A DNA stretch of 64,000 nucleotides from Chitinophaga arvensicola (GTDB lineage Bacteria; Bacteroidota; Bacteroidia; Chitinophagales; Chitinophagaceae), in NCBI RefSeq assembly GCF_900110835.1, contig NZ_FOJG01000002.1:3364698-3428697 (forward strand), in the 5' to 3' direction. Both the position numbers and the translations under genes were made by a program. Numbering within the stretch: position 1 is the first letter of the stretch; the number at the start of each line of letters is the position of its first letter. The notes below the pieces were generated by a model. That model was given only the letters and a program-made list of their open reading frames with translations, ran no database searches and was not told the origin of the DNA. Positions 27,546-36,400 of this stretch are shown here, one piece after another.

Positions 27546-28307
27546 TTATCCTTTCTTCTTTGGTTTCTTTGCTGCTGGTGTAGTAGTAGCGGCTTTGGTG
27601 TCTTTCTTTGGTGCTGGTGCAGGTGCTGCAACTACCGGTTTTGGTTCTTCCGGATCTTTGGCTTCTGCATATTTTGTTTTCAGCTTGCTGTAGTCATCTT
27701 CGATGTTGCCCAACGCATCTTTAACGGCAGACAACCAGAGGTTACGGAATCCGAAAGTTATTTTCTGGGTTTTACCAATGTAGCGTTCAGTGAGCAGTAC
27801 ATTCTTCTTATCCATGTCTACGATGGTGAGCCACATGGCGGCATTTTTATTCGTTTTGCTCATTGCTTCCATCATCAATAATACACCAATACCGTGTTTT
27901 CCGGAAAAATCGTACGATTTCACCACTTTCACGATGTCGTCTGCTTTCAGGCGCTCAAAGTCGACTGAGTCATCAGATTTCAGGCCATCTTTGTTCATGG
28001 ATTCATTACGCTTGTTCACCAGACCAATACTGGTATTGTATTTATCCTTGTGCAGGGTACCGGGTACATCGTATTTCTTCTGTTCATTTACTATCGCCTG
28101 GTTCAGAGAAGTAAAATCATGTTCAACGATGGCATCTGTTTTGGCAGCAGCATCACCTATCAGTTTGGCCTGTGTAAAATCCACACCCAGCCAGGTAAAG
28201 GAAGAGTCTTTGCTGTCCAGGAAGTTCTTAAGTGTTTGCGCATTAGCTGTCATAGCCATCATGCTCAACATCAGCATCGGAAGTGCAAGTAATTTTCTGC
28301 AGTTCAT
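27546..28307 (-). CDS. Secreted protein of unknown function with Ala/Pro/Lys-rich tail
   Basis: A 253-residue protein with a Sec signal peptide ending in TANA-Q. The core (25-210) is mixed alpha/beta with no motif I recognise; the last 40 residues are low-complexity Ala, Pro, Lys and Thr, ending in a basic cluster. Its location between the thioesterase and dehydratase genes, with gaps of 1 and 6 bases, makes it an integral member of the pigment operon. A periplasmic role in assembly is an inference from the signal peptide and context. Confidence 0.7.
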   Translation of the reverse strand: MNCRKLLALPMLMLSMMAMTANAQTLKNFLDSKDSSFTWLGVDFTQAKLIGDAAAKTDAIVEHDFTSLNQAIVNEQKKYDVPGTLHKDKYNTSIGLVNKRNESMNKDGLKSDDSVDFERLKADDIVKVVKSYDFSGKHGIGVLLMMEAMSKTNKNAAMWLTIVDMDKKNVLLTERYIGKTQKITFGFRNLWLSAVKDALGNIEDDYSKLKTKYAEAKDPEEPKPVVAAPAPAPKKDTKAATTTPAAKKPKKKG

Positions 28308-28313
28308 GTGTGA

Positions 28314-28739
28314 TTAAATTTGGGGATTGATGAATATTTTCATTTCACATTGTGCCATCAGGCGTCCTTCAAACATCACTTTTCCAGTCACCATGGTGGC
28401 ATTAAACACTTCACCACCAATCTCGGTAGTGGTTTCTATCATCTGTCCTGCCGGCGGCAGTTCGAGGATTTCAAGGTCTTTTACCGCGCCGATAAATCCC
28501 AGTGGCACCGGGCTATTTTCCTGTTTGGCAATATAGCCGATACGGGCGGCAGCGGTTTGCGCAATATTTTCCATCAGGCCGGGTGCAGTCAGCACGCCGT
28601 TTTCCACAAAAATATTATCTGCAGCAATATGCAGCCCGGTACGTGTAATAGGGCCATCTACAGCCAGGATACCACTGATCATCACAATCGGGGTACGCTG
28701 GGGAATATAAGCGGTAATATCATCTGAATGAATAAACAT
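28314..28739 (-). CDS. ApeP-like hotdog 3-hydroxyacyl-ACP dehydratase
   Basis: From ATG 28739 (a GTG two codons upstream is the alternative) this is a 141-residue hotdog protein. IPQRTPIVMISGI near the N-terminus and GLMENIAQTAAARIGY in the central helix resemble the ApeP branch of dehydratases seen in aryl-polyene clusters, where ApeI and ApeP act as a pair. The FabZ HFP loop is absent here but present in the second dehydratase at 18037-18396. It would take part in building the trans double bonds. Confidence 0.82.
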   Translation of the reverse strand: MFIHSDDITAYIPQRTPIVMISGILAVDGPITRTGLHIAADNIFVENGVLTAPGLMENIAQTAAARIGYIAKQENSPVPLGFIGAVKDLEILELPPAGQMIETTTEIGGEVFNATMVTGKVMFEGRLMAQCEMKIFINPQI

Positions 28740-28814
28740 CTGCACAAGTTATTATTATAAATGAAACACGAAATAAATTGAATTATACGAAATTATTAAC
28801 AGTAAAAACACGCA

Positions 28815-29690
28815 TTATTCCCAAAAATCGTAATAATTGAACCATTGTACAGGGTAACGGTACACTTTTTCTTCTACTCTTTCCACAAAATCGTGCAGTG
28901 CCGTTTCCACGCCCTGGTTCCGCCGGCCGTGATACTGGCGCGGTGCGGTGGCAAAAAAATGATAATGGGTAGCCGACTCCTTAAAGGCGAACACCACTGA
29001 CACAGGTACCCGGAAGGTGGCGGCTAACAGGAAAGGCCCCATCGGAAAACGGGCTTCCTGTCCTAAAAAGGGAACCGTTACGGTTTTATTACCCGGCAAA
29101 AAGCGATCGGCATGCATACATACCAACTCCTGGTTACTCAACGCATCGTTGATGGCATAGATATGGGAATTATCCTCCTTTATCACTATAATATTCATGT
29201 TACGGTCGCCGGTAATACCAGACAGGTAATCCTTGATGCGCTGATGCTCTCCATCAAACATGACAATATTAATACGGGTCTGCAAACGCTTGAACAGGTG
29301 ACCGGCTACTTCCCAGTTGCCCACATGCGCACTCAGTAAGATGCCACCTTTACCACCAGCAATCATCTCACGCAGATGATGCTCTCCCTCAAACTCGAAA
29401 GTAAATTTATTGGACATGTCGGCCATGACCACCACTTTATCGATCAACGTCTGGCCAAATACATGATAATTACGGTACAAACTCAACAAGGCACGCAGCC
29501 TGCTGTAACCTATTTTTGTGCGGAAATAATGATAGACAGGTTTTGAGGAACTCCAGGAAAATGCAAAAAAATAAAAGGCGACAAATCTCAGCAGTATATA
29601 CGCCGGTACCACCCCTCCATGCTTCAACAGGAAAACAAAACAACTATATCCGAACTTACTTCCTTTAGACTTTCCTTGCCAGGAAGGCAT
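28815..29690 (-). CDS. LpxL/HtrB-family lysophospholipid acyltransferase
   Basis: A 291-residue membrane-associated acyltransferase. SAHVGNWEVAG at 120-130 provides the HX4E motif (His122, Glu127) of the LpxL family, and there is an N-terminal hydrophobic helix around 26-46. In aryl-polyene loci this protein is believed to transfer an acyl or aryl-polyene chain to a lipid acceptor. Its ATG overlaps the ACP2 stop in the sequence TAATG, which couples translation of the two and points to direct use of that ACP. Confidence 0.88.
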   Translation of the reverse strand: MPSWQGKSKGSKFGYSCFVFLLKHGGVVPAYILLRFVAFYFFAFSWSSSKPVYHYFRTKIGYSRLRALLSLYRNYHVFGQTLIDKVVVMADMSNKFTFEFEGEHHLREMIAGGKGGILLSAHVGNWEVAGHLFKRLQTRINIVMFDGEHQRIKDYLSGITGDRNMNIIVIKEDNSHIYAINDALSNQELVCMHADRFLPGNKTVTVPFLGQEARFPMGPFLLAATFRVPVSVVFAFKESATHYHFFATAPRQYHGRRNQGVETALHDFVERVEEKVYRYPVQWFNYYDFWE

Positions 29691-29947
29691 TATACCAGTT
29701 CTTTTTGTTGTACACGAGTGGCTACATAATCGTAGAAATCCTGGAAAGTCACGATAGACTGGAAGTCTTCCGGATTTACCTTAAACCCGAAATTATCTTC
29801 TATCACTACTACCATGTCGATATAATCCAGACTGTCCAGATCCAGTGTGGATTTCATATTGGCTTCCGGGGTGATTGTATCGGGGTTTGCTTCAAACTCC
29901 TCCACCAGAAACTTATTCGTAACAGTTATTATCTCTCTAATGTCCAT
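29690..29947 (-). CDS. Acyl carrier protein 2 of the pigment cluster
   Basis: An 85-residue acidic ACP with LDLDSLDYIDM and phosphopantetheine site Ser39. Its stop overlaps the start of the LpxL-like acyltransferase by one base. The 91 bases before it form the largest gap inside the pigment run; I saw no strong promoter there. It is distinct from ACP1 (22683-22937). Confidence 0.92.
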   Translation of the reverse strand: MDIREIITVTNKFLVEEFEANPDTITPEANMKSTLDLDSLDYIDMVVVIEDNFGFKVNPEDFQSIVTFQDFYDYVATRVQQKELV

Positions 29948-30038
29948 AAAGTGTGAAATCAGATATAGGTCGTTTTAAAATTTGTTTATGCTGTCTGTTG
30001 GTCTACCATCCTGATCCAAGGTCCAAAGTTAAGGATAT

Positions 30039-31265
30039 TTATTTTCCATTCCACCCCCTCACTATAAGAGAAGAATTTGTTCCGCCAAAGCCAAAAGAAT
30101 TCGACAAAAATATATTAAAATTTTTATTAATTGTATTGGTTACAATATTTAGCTTCGCGGCATCGTCATCGGGATTCTCCAGGTTGATGTTGGGCGCAAT
30201 AAAGCCGTTCTGCATCATGAGCATGGAATATACAATTTCACTGGCGCCTGCCATCCAGCATTCATGGCCGGTCATGGATTTGGTTGAACTCACATAAGGC
30301 CGGGAATCCCCGAATACTTCGTAGATCGCTTTCGCCTCGCTGGCGTCACCGGCTGCGGTGGAAGTAGCGTGCGCATTGATATATTCAATATCCCCCGGCT
30401 GTAAACCCGCATCCTGTATGGCTATCTGTAAAGATCTAACCGGGCCGTCTACGGTTGGATTGGAAATATGTGCGCCATTGGAGGAAAAGCCGTAGCCCAA
30501 CACTTCTCCCAAAATAGTAGCTCCCCTGCGCTGGGCAGATTCGAGGCTTTCCAGGATCACAGTAGCTGCACCACCGCTGGGTACCAGTCCGTCGCGGTCC
30601 CGGTCGAACGGCCTGGAAGCACGGGTAGGATCTCCTTCCCGCACAGAAAATGCAGCAATGGCATCAAAATTACCCATCGCATACACATTTACTTCCTGGG
30701 CGCCTCCGCAGATCACGGCGTCCTGCATCCCATTCCGGATAAACATATAGCCAAGCCCGATAGCATGGGAACCGCTGGCACAAGCCGCGCTGACGGTGAA
30801 ATTAACGCCCCTCAGCTTAAAAATGGTGGCCAGGTTCATATTTACGGTAGAGTTCATGGTCTGAAACACAGAACCAGAGCCTACCAGCATCGTATCTTTC
30901 TTGGCCCGCATCACATCATTGGCTTCCACCACTGGTTTTGCGGAACTGTCGTTGCCATATAAAAGTCCTATGGGAGTGGAATCAATATATTCAGGTGTGA
31001 TACCCGCCTGCGCCAAGGCTTCACGGGTGGCCATGTAGGCGAATTCTGCCTGTTCAGGCATCATGAGCCTGGACCGGCGATCCAGCAGACCTTTGAGCTC
31101 AGGTCTCTCTATATACCCGGTCAATCCTGACCGGTAACCAAATGCTTTTCTTTCAGGATCCAGCACAATACCGGATTTCCCCTGATACAATGAATCCCTC
31201 ACCTCCTGCATATCCTTTCCGATGCAGGAATAGATTCCCATCCCAGTGATCACTACTCTGTTCAT
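30039..31265 (-). CDS. Beta-ketoacyl-ACP synthase (FabF-like)
   Basis: A 408-residue ketosynthase with an intact triad: VSAACASGSHA with Cys162, INAHATSTAAGD with its His, and SMTGHECWMAGASE with the second His. The phrase GHECWMAGASE replaces the usual GHxxGAAG and is a feature of aryl-polyene/flexirubin KS proteins. It lies early in the operon, between ketoreductase and ACP2, consistent with a core role in chain extension. Confidence 0.93.
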   Translation of the reverse strand: MNRVVITGMGIYSCIGKDMQEVRDSLYQGKSGIVLDPERKAFGYRSGLTGYIERPELKGLLDRRSRLMMPEQAEFAYMATREALAQAGITPEYIDSTPIGLLYGNDSSAKPVVEANDVMRAKKDTMLVGSGSVFQTMNSTVNMNLATIFKLRGVNFTVSAACASGSHAIGLGYMFIRNGMQDAVICGGAQEVNVYAMGNFDAIAAFSVREGDPTRASRPFDRDRDGLVPSGGAATVILESLESAQRRGATILGEVLGYGFSSNGAHISNPTVDGPVRSLQIAIQDAGLQPGDIEYINAHATSTAAGDASEAKAIYEVFGDSRPYVSSTKSMTGHECWMAGASEIVYSMLMMQNGFIAPNINLENPDDDAAKLNIVTNTINKNFNIFLSNSFGFGGTNSSLIVRGWNGK

Positions 31266-31314
31266 AGCTCTTAGCTTTTAGCGGTTAGCCTTTAGCTCAG
31301 TAATATTGACGTAA

Positions 31315-32043
31315 TTATGTGTGCAACCCTCCATTGATGTTAAGTACCTCGCCGGTAATATAACCTGCCGACCGGGAAGCCAGGAAAGCTACTGCATCTG
31401 CTACTTCTTCCGCTGTACCAAAACGGTTCATCGGCACCTGTGCAGCCAGTTCCTTCTCATTGAGTTCTGCGGTCATATCTGTTCTGATAAATCCGGGTGC
31501 CACCGCATTTACCGTTACACCTCTTTTGGCTACTTCCTGTGCCAGCGCTTTGGTGGCGCCAATTACCCCTGCTTTGGCGGCAGAGTAATTTGTTTGGCCG
31601 GGTAATCCCTTGATCCCGGATAAGGATACCATATTGATGATACGTCCGTAACGCTTCAGCAACATGTTGTTCAGCACCTGTTTGGTGACATTGAAAAAAC
31701 CGTTCAAACTGATGTTGAGCACATTACTCCATTGGCCTTCATTCATCCAGAACATCAAGGAATCTTCCCGGATGCCCGCATTGTTCACGAGCACTTCTAT
31801 CTGTTGGTCTTTGTTATTTTCTACCCAGCTACCCAATACCTGCTGCACTTCGGCGGCATCTCCTACGTTAAACGGTATCAGTTCACCGGTACTGCCTTTT
31901 GCCTTTACTGCCTCCAGTGTTTCCAGGGCGGCTGCCTCATTCCCTTTGTAGTTGATCAGTACATGATAACCCGCTTCGGCCATCCTGATACATACTGCCC
32001 TGCCTATTCCCCTGGACCCTCCTGTTACTAATGCACATTTCAT
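31315..32043 (-). CDS. fabG: 3-oxoacyl-ACP reductase (FabG-like SDR)
   Basis: A 242-residue short-chain dehydrogenase. NADPH motif TGGSRGIG at 7-14, NNAG at 87-90, and the catalytic Ser140, Tyr153 and Lys157 (YSAAK) are all present. It reduces the 3-keto group on ACP after each condensation; with the two dehydratases it gives the conjugated chain. Second gene of the pigment operon. The housekeeping FabG is probably encoded elsewhere, so the symbol describes the family. Confidence 0.93.
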   Translation of the reverse strand: MKCALVTGGSRGIGRAVCIRMAEAGYHVLINYKGNEAAALETLEAVKAKGSTGELIPFNVGDAAEVQQVLGSWVENNKDQQIEVLVNNAGIREDSLMFWMNEGQWSNVLNISLNGFFNVTKQVLNNMLLKRYGRIINMVSLSGIKGLPGQTNYSAAKAGVIGATKALAQEVAKRGVTVNAVAPGFIRTDMTAELNEKELAAQVPMNRFGTAEEVADAVAFLASRSAGYITGEVLNINGGLHT

Positions 32044-32091
32044 GGATTACAAATTACAAATTACGAATAACGGCTAACTCCCGACAGCAGA

Positions 32092-33627
32092 TCAGAACTG
32101 AATGGGGTCATTTTTTTTCAGGTAAGCTTTAATCTGCTGAAGATCCTTATAACGCGGACTGTCCTCAATAAATTTAGGGAAAATAGCCCTCACTTCCTGG
32201 TATACCTTATGGGAGAAACCAGCTAATCTGTCCTGGCAATTCAGGTAGTCCACCGCCTGTAACATGGTCATTACCTGGATAGACAATACCTGGAAAGTAT
32301 TCTCTATTACTTTGCTGGTCATAGTAGCGGCATTACATCCCATACTCACAATATCCTGGTTATCGTTGTTGTTCGGAATACTGTGTACATACATCGGGAA
32401 AGACAAGGTCTGGTTCTCCGCCACGGTGGATGTAGCCGTAAATTGCACCCCCTGCATTCCAAAATTGAAGCCAAGTTTACCCAGGTTCATAAACGGAGGG
32501 AATTTATGGTTCAGTTTTTCGTTCAGCAGGTAGTTGAGTTGTCTTTCTGCGAGCATCGACAACTTGGTAATTGCTATTTTGATTTTATCCATTTCCAGGG
32601 AGACATAATCGCCGTGGAAGTTTCCGCCGTGGAAAACGTTTTCCCGGTGATGATCCACTACCGGATTATCGCTTACGGAATTCAGTTCCTGTACCACGAG
32701 TTTCTCTGCCTGAGCGAGGGTATCGTAGATAGGTCCGAGGATCTGCGGGGTGCAGCGCAGAGAATAATATTCCTGTACTTTATCTTTAAAAATTTCTTCT
32801 TCCAGTTCTTTATAGAGATGATCCGGGCGATGACGGACCATTTTGCTGCCGGTGAGGATTTCTCTCATTTTGGCGGCTATTTTCTGCTGGCCTTCATGCT
32901 TTTTCACGGCATTCAGTTCTTCAGAGAGATGATCATCAAAAGCTTCCACTATTTCGTTGATCATGGCCGATAATACTACCGACCAGCCAAGAAGCTTCTT
33001 CGCTTCAATGAGGTTTACCAGGCCGATACCGGTCATGGCGGAAGTACCATTAATAATGGCCAGTCCTTCTCTTACATGAATACCGATTGGTTTCAGGTTC
33101 AGTTTTGCAAACACTTCTGCTGTAGGCTGGTATTTATCTTCATACCATACTTCGCCTTCGCCGATCAGTACCAGGGCCAGGTGGGCCAGCTGTACCAGGT
33201 CGCCGCTGGCTCCCACGCCACCGTGTTCAAACACACAGGGATATACGTTTTTATTGATCAGGTCTTTTAACAGGTGTACCACTTCCGGGTGAATACCGGA
33301 ATGCGCCTGCATAAAGCTGCTCAAACGTGCTATCATCAGGGCTTTGGTATGTAAAGGCGACATACAGTTGCCGGCGCCGGAGCTATGGCTGCGGATCAGG
33401 TTATACTGTAACTGGAAAGTATCTTCGTCAGAAATACGGTATTGGGCCATTGGTCCAAAACCAGTGTTGATACCATAGATCAGTTTCTTTGCCGAAAACT
33501 TTTCGAGGAATAGAAAACTAGCTTCCACCTGCTGCAGAGCCGCTGCTTCCAGCGTCAGCTCTTCTCCGCCCAAAAGGACCCTGTACACTTCTTCCAGGGA
33601 CAGCGCCTTACTTCCTATTGCAACCAT
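32092..33627 (-). CDS. Aromatic amino acid ammonia-lyase (HAL/PAL/TAL family), likely tyrosine-specific
   Basis: A 511-residue MIO enzyme. The tripeptide Ala140-Ser141-Gly142 in GGVGASGDLVQLAHL cyclises to the MIO cofactor; Tyr51 in YGINTGFGPM and YNLIRSHSSG (Ser80-His81) line the active site. It removes ammonia from an aromatic amino acid. Flexirubin clusters begin with a tyrosine ammonia-lyase that makes 4-hydroxycinnamate, and the context (CoA ligase, KS, KR, DH) favours that reading. The sequence alone cannot exclude histidine ammonia-lyase, but no hut genes are near. First gene of the pigment operon. Confidence 0.92.
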   Translation of the reverse strand: MVAIGSKALSLEEVYRVLLGGEELTLEAAALQQVEASFLFLEKFSAKKLIYGINTGFGPMAQYRISDEDTFQLQYNLIRSHSSGAGNCMSPLHTKALMIARLSSFMQAHSGIHPEVVHLLKDLINKNVYPCVFEHGGVGASGDLVQLAHLALVLIGEGEVWYEDKYQPTAEVFAKLNLKPIGIHVREGLAIINGTSAMTGIGLVNLIEAKKLLGWSVVLSAMINEIVEAFDDHLSEELNAVKKHEGQQKIAAKMREILTGSKMVRHRPDHLYKELEEEIFKDKVQEYYSLRCTPQILGPIYDTLAQAEKLVVQELNSVSDNPVVDHHRENVFHGGNFHGDYVSLEMDKIKIAITKLSMLAERQLNYLLNEKLNHKFPPFMNLGKLGFNFGMQGVQFTATSTVAENQTLSFPMYVHSIPNNNDNQDIVSMGCNAATMTSKVIENTFQVLSIQVMTMLQAVDYLNCQDRLAGFSHKVYQEVRAIFPKFIEDSPRYKDLQQIKAYLKKNDPIQF

Positions 33628-33668
33628 TTTATCTTAAATTAAATTATTTGTATATGTAAAAAAGTGCT

Positions 33669-33699
33669 CAAAATTAGCATAAAGCTAGATTTATCCAAA
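33669..33699 (-). promoter_or_regulatory. Promoter of the pigment operon
   Basis: On the minus strand TTTG (33696-33699) is separated by exactly 19 bases from TAATTTTG (33669-33676). This equals the Bacteroidota primary-sigma consensus TTTG-N19-21-TAnnTTTG. The ammonia-lyase ATG lies about 35-40 bases downstream of the expected start point. No comparably good promoter was found in the short gaps within the cluster. Confidence 0.75.
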
Positions 33700-33775
33700 T
33701 AAATAACAAACCCCATTACCCGGATTACGGGTATTTACGCATGCGGTTATTACTTATCAGGTGGGGGAGCAAAGC

Positions 33776-35068
33776 CTAATCTTCTGTTGTTGTTGTCGTT
33801 GGCGGTGTAACCAAAACCTTATCGATACGATGTGCATCCATGTCCACTATTTCAAAAGTAAAATCTCTCCACATGAATTTCTCTCCGGTTTGCGGAATGT
33901 GTTCCAGGTGATGAAGAATAAACCCTGCCAGGGTATCAAAATCCTGCTCAAATTCGGCCATCCAGTCTTCTTTATCAAACTCTTCCAGGAAATCATAAAA
34001 AGGAATCTGGGCATCTACCAGCCAGGTGCCATCTTCCCGAAGAATCATTTCGTAGTCATCGCTTTCGGCTGTTTCCGGCATATCGCCTACAATGGCTTCC
34101 AGGATATCGTTCAGGGTGATCATCCCCAGGAACGTGCCATACTCATCCACGATAAAGGCCGCGTGTAAGTGCGTTTCCTTAAACTTTTCCAGTACCTGGT
34201 AGGCGGTATTGTTTTCCGGTACAAACAAAGGCTTCCGGATAATGTCTGTCAGCGGTGTTGATTTACCGGATACGGAATACAGGTCCTTGATCGTCACCAG
34301 CCCTTTGATACTATCGATCTGCCCGTCGCATACCGGGTACACCGAATGCAGGCTATCGTGAATCGTTTGCTGATAAGTAGCCGGATCTTCGTTAACATCC
34401 AGCCAGGTAATATCATTGCGGTAGGTCATCAGCGAGGTAATATTCCGGTCGCCCAGGTGAAATACCCTTTCTATGATCTCCTGTTCTGTTTCTTCGATGG
34501 CGCCTGAATTGGTGCCTTCATTGATAATCGCTTTGATCTCCTCTTCCGTGACATGTGCCTCGTCTGACCGGAGATTGAATAATTTTATAATAGCCGCAGA
34601 GGAAGCGGTGAGTAACCAGATAAAAGGATAAGTGAGCCAGGAAAGCACCTGCATGGGTTTTGCCATAAACTTGGCAATCGCTTCCGGCTTGGCCAGCCCG
34701 ATCCGTTTAGGCACCAGTTCTCCCAATACCATGGAGAAATAGGTGATGGCCACTACAATCAGGATAGTGGCAACAATGCTGCTGTAAGGTTGTATGAGAG
34801 GGAAAGTATTGAGCCAGGCCATCACATCTGTTTTGATGTTCTGACCTGAATAGATACCCGTCAGGATGCCGATCAGGGTAATACCGATTTGCACGGTAGA
34901 AAGAAAAGTGTCCGGATTATTGGCCAGCTTTAAAGCAGCCTTTGCTTTTTCATCCCCTTTATTGGCCTGGTTCTCCAATCGGATTTTCCGGGCCGAGATC
35001 AATGCTGTCTCGGACATCGAGAACAGACCGTTCAATAAAATAAGGATGAGGATAATGACGACTTCCAT
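33776..35068 (-). CDS. CNNM/CorC-type hemolysin-family membrane protein
   Basis: A 430-residue protein with three parts: a CNNM transmembrane domain (1-190, beginning with a hydrophobic helix and GLFSMSETALISARKIRL), a pair of CBS domains (about 205-335), and a CorC_HlyC domain at the C-terminus (345-425). Members are linked to Mg2+/Co2+ efflux or tolerance. It is the last gene of a five-gene operon, 23 bases after the ZIP transporter gene, which suggests a shared metal theme. Confidence 0.92.
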   Translation of the reverse strand: MEVVIILILILLNGLFSMSETALISARKIRLENQANKGDEKAKAALKLANNPDTFLSTVQIGITLIGILTGIYSGQNIKTDVMAWLNTFPLIQPYSSIVATILIVVAITYFSMVLGELVPKRIGLAKPEAIAKFMAKPMQVLSWLTYPFIWLLTASSAAIIKLFNLRSDEAHVTEEEIKAIINEGTNSGAIEETEQEIIERVFHLGDRNITSLMTYRNDITWLDVNEDPATYQQTIHDSLHSVYPVCDGQIDSIKGLVTIKDLYSVSGKSTPLTDIIRKPLFVPENNTAYQVLEKFKETHLHAAFIVDEYGTFLGMITLNDILEAIVGDMPETAESDDYEMILREDGTWLVDAQIPFYDFLEEFDKEDWMAEFEQDFDTLAGFILHHLEHIPQTGEKFMWRDFTFEIVDMDAHRIDKVLVTPPTTTTTED

Positions 35069-35091
35069 ATATAAAGCCTAAAAATAAAAAA

Positions 35092-35823
35092 TTATTCAAA
35101 TATCAGGGTGAGAAATGCCAAAAGCAAACCGAATGCTATTGCCAATACCTTTTTCCTGCTGAGTTCATGATGTTTGGTACCACTTTCATAGAAGATCGTG
35201 GTAGAAATGTGCAGAAATGCACCCACTACCAACGCAACCACATATAAAAGGTAATGTTGCACCACTTCAAAACGGCTGCCCAGCCATCCTGCCAGTATTG
35301 CGGCCAATGGGGTTACCAGGGCAAATATGATCAGGATCCGCCACAGTTCAGACCTTTTCTTATGGGCATGCATCATCACGGTGATCAGTGTTAAGGCTTC
35401 CGGAATTTTGTGGGCGGCTACCCCCACCATGAGTGACGGCAGCGCAGAATGGTCGTTGTACTTAAAGCCCAGTGGCAGCCCTTCCATAAACGCATGGATG
35501 GAAAGGCCCAGCAGCAGCGGCATTACAGCAATATGACGATGTCCCTCCTGGGGCATATGCGTATGACCATGCTCCATACCATGTGAGAGTTGCTGCAGGA
35601 ATACCTGCAGGAAAAATCCCAGCACAATATACAAGCCGGCCTGATGACCCAGCTCCTCATACACTTCCGGCAGGAGGTGCATGATAATAATCCCAAAAAG
35701 GAAAGCCCCGGTAAACGCCAGGAGGTAAATAGAAAAGTTGGCATTGATGCGTTTCACTGTCATGGGTATAATCCCACCAGCAATGGTCGCGGCCAGTATC
35801 AGTATTAAATAATTCCAGTTCAT
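35092..35823 (-). CDS. ZIP-family divalent metal transporter
   Basis: A 243-residue membrane protein with about eight hydrophobic segments, a His-rich cytoplasmic loop (HGMEHGHTHMPQEGHRH) and the metal-binding helix signatures SIHAFMEGLPLG and AAHKIPEALTL. ZIP proteins import Zn2+, Fe2+ or related ions. Its ATG overlaps the PAP2 stop by four bases (ATGA), so the two are co-translated. Confidence 0.92.
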   Translation of the reverse strand: MNWNYLILILAATIAGGIIPMTVKRINANFSIYLLAFTGAFLFGIIIMHLLPEVYEELGHQAGLYIVLGFFLQVFLQQLSHGMEHGHTHMPQEGHRHIAVMPLLLGLSIHAFMEGLPLGFKYNDHSALPSLMVGVAAHKIPEALTLITVMMHAHKKRSELWRILIIFALVTPLAAILAGWLGSRFEVVQHYLLYVVALVVGAFLHISTTIFYESGTKHHELSRKKVLAIAFGLLLAFLTLIFE

Positions 35824-36398
35824 GATGCGAGTTCGGACTCCAGTCTTATGCGGCGTTGAAAAAAGCTACCGCTCAGCAATCCGATAAAAATGCCGAGTAA
35901 TGCGCCTCCTGCTACATCGAGCGGATAGTGCACGCCTACGTAAATCTGTGCATAACCGATCACAGCGGCCCATGCAAAGAATATCCAGGTATACCGGCGA
36001 AATGCGTGTTTTAAAGTTATGAAACAAAATGTAGCCAGCGCAAAATGATTGGCGGCATGGTTGGATGTAAAGCTTCCACTCGTCGGACAATAGCTCACCA
36101 ATACCCGTGCATAATGCGATACTACCGGATCACGGCAGGGACGCACCCTTCCGATAGCGCTTTTCAGATACAGACTACTCTGGTCTGCCAATCCAAAACA
36201 CAAGAGGAAGAACATGATCCAGAAAAGCCCTTTCCAGCCATAGTTAATGGTTACAAATAAACCCAGGAACAGGTACAATGGCGCCCAGACAAAAGGTTCC
36301 CGCAGAAAAGGCAGCACCACATCCAGGAATCCGTTATACCACTGCCCGTTGATATGAAAAAATAACCGTAGATCTCCCCGGAGTATAGATTCAAGCAT
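35820..36398 (-). CDS. PAP2-family membrane phosphatase
   Basis: A 192-residue protein with several membrane helices and the three phosphatase signatures in order: KSAIGRVRP, SFTSNHAANH and GVHYPLDVAGG. The family removes phosphate from lipid phosphates such as undecaprenyl pyrophosphate or phosphatidic acid. It lies two bases after the methyltransferase gene and overlaps the ZIP gene by four bases. Substrate not determined. Confidence 0.92.
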   Translation of the reverse strand: MLESILRGDLRLFFHINGQWYNGFLDVVLPFLREPFVWAPLYLFLGLFVTINYGWKGLFWIMFFLLCFGLADQSSLYLKSAIGRVRPCRDPVVSHYARVLVSYCPTSGSFTSNHAANHFALATFCFITLKHAFRRYTWIFFAWAAVIGYAQIYVGVHYPLDVAGGALLGIFIGLLSGSFFQRRIRLESELAS

Positions 36399-36400
36399 GG

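Noticed and set aside
27545..27631. N-terminal extension of the thioesterase frame
   Set aside because: It is Gln/His/Lys-rich low complexity, overlaps the coding end of the upstream gene, and the family normally starts at the ATG at 27544.
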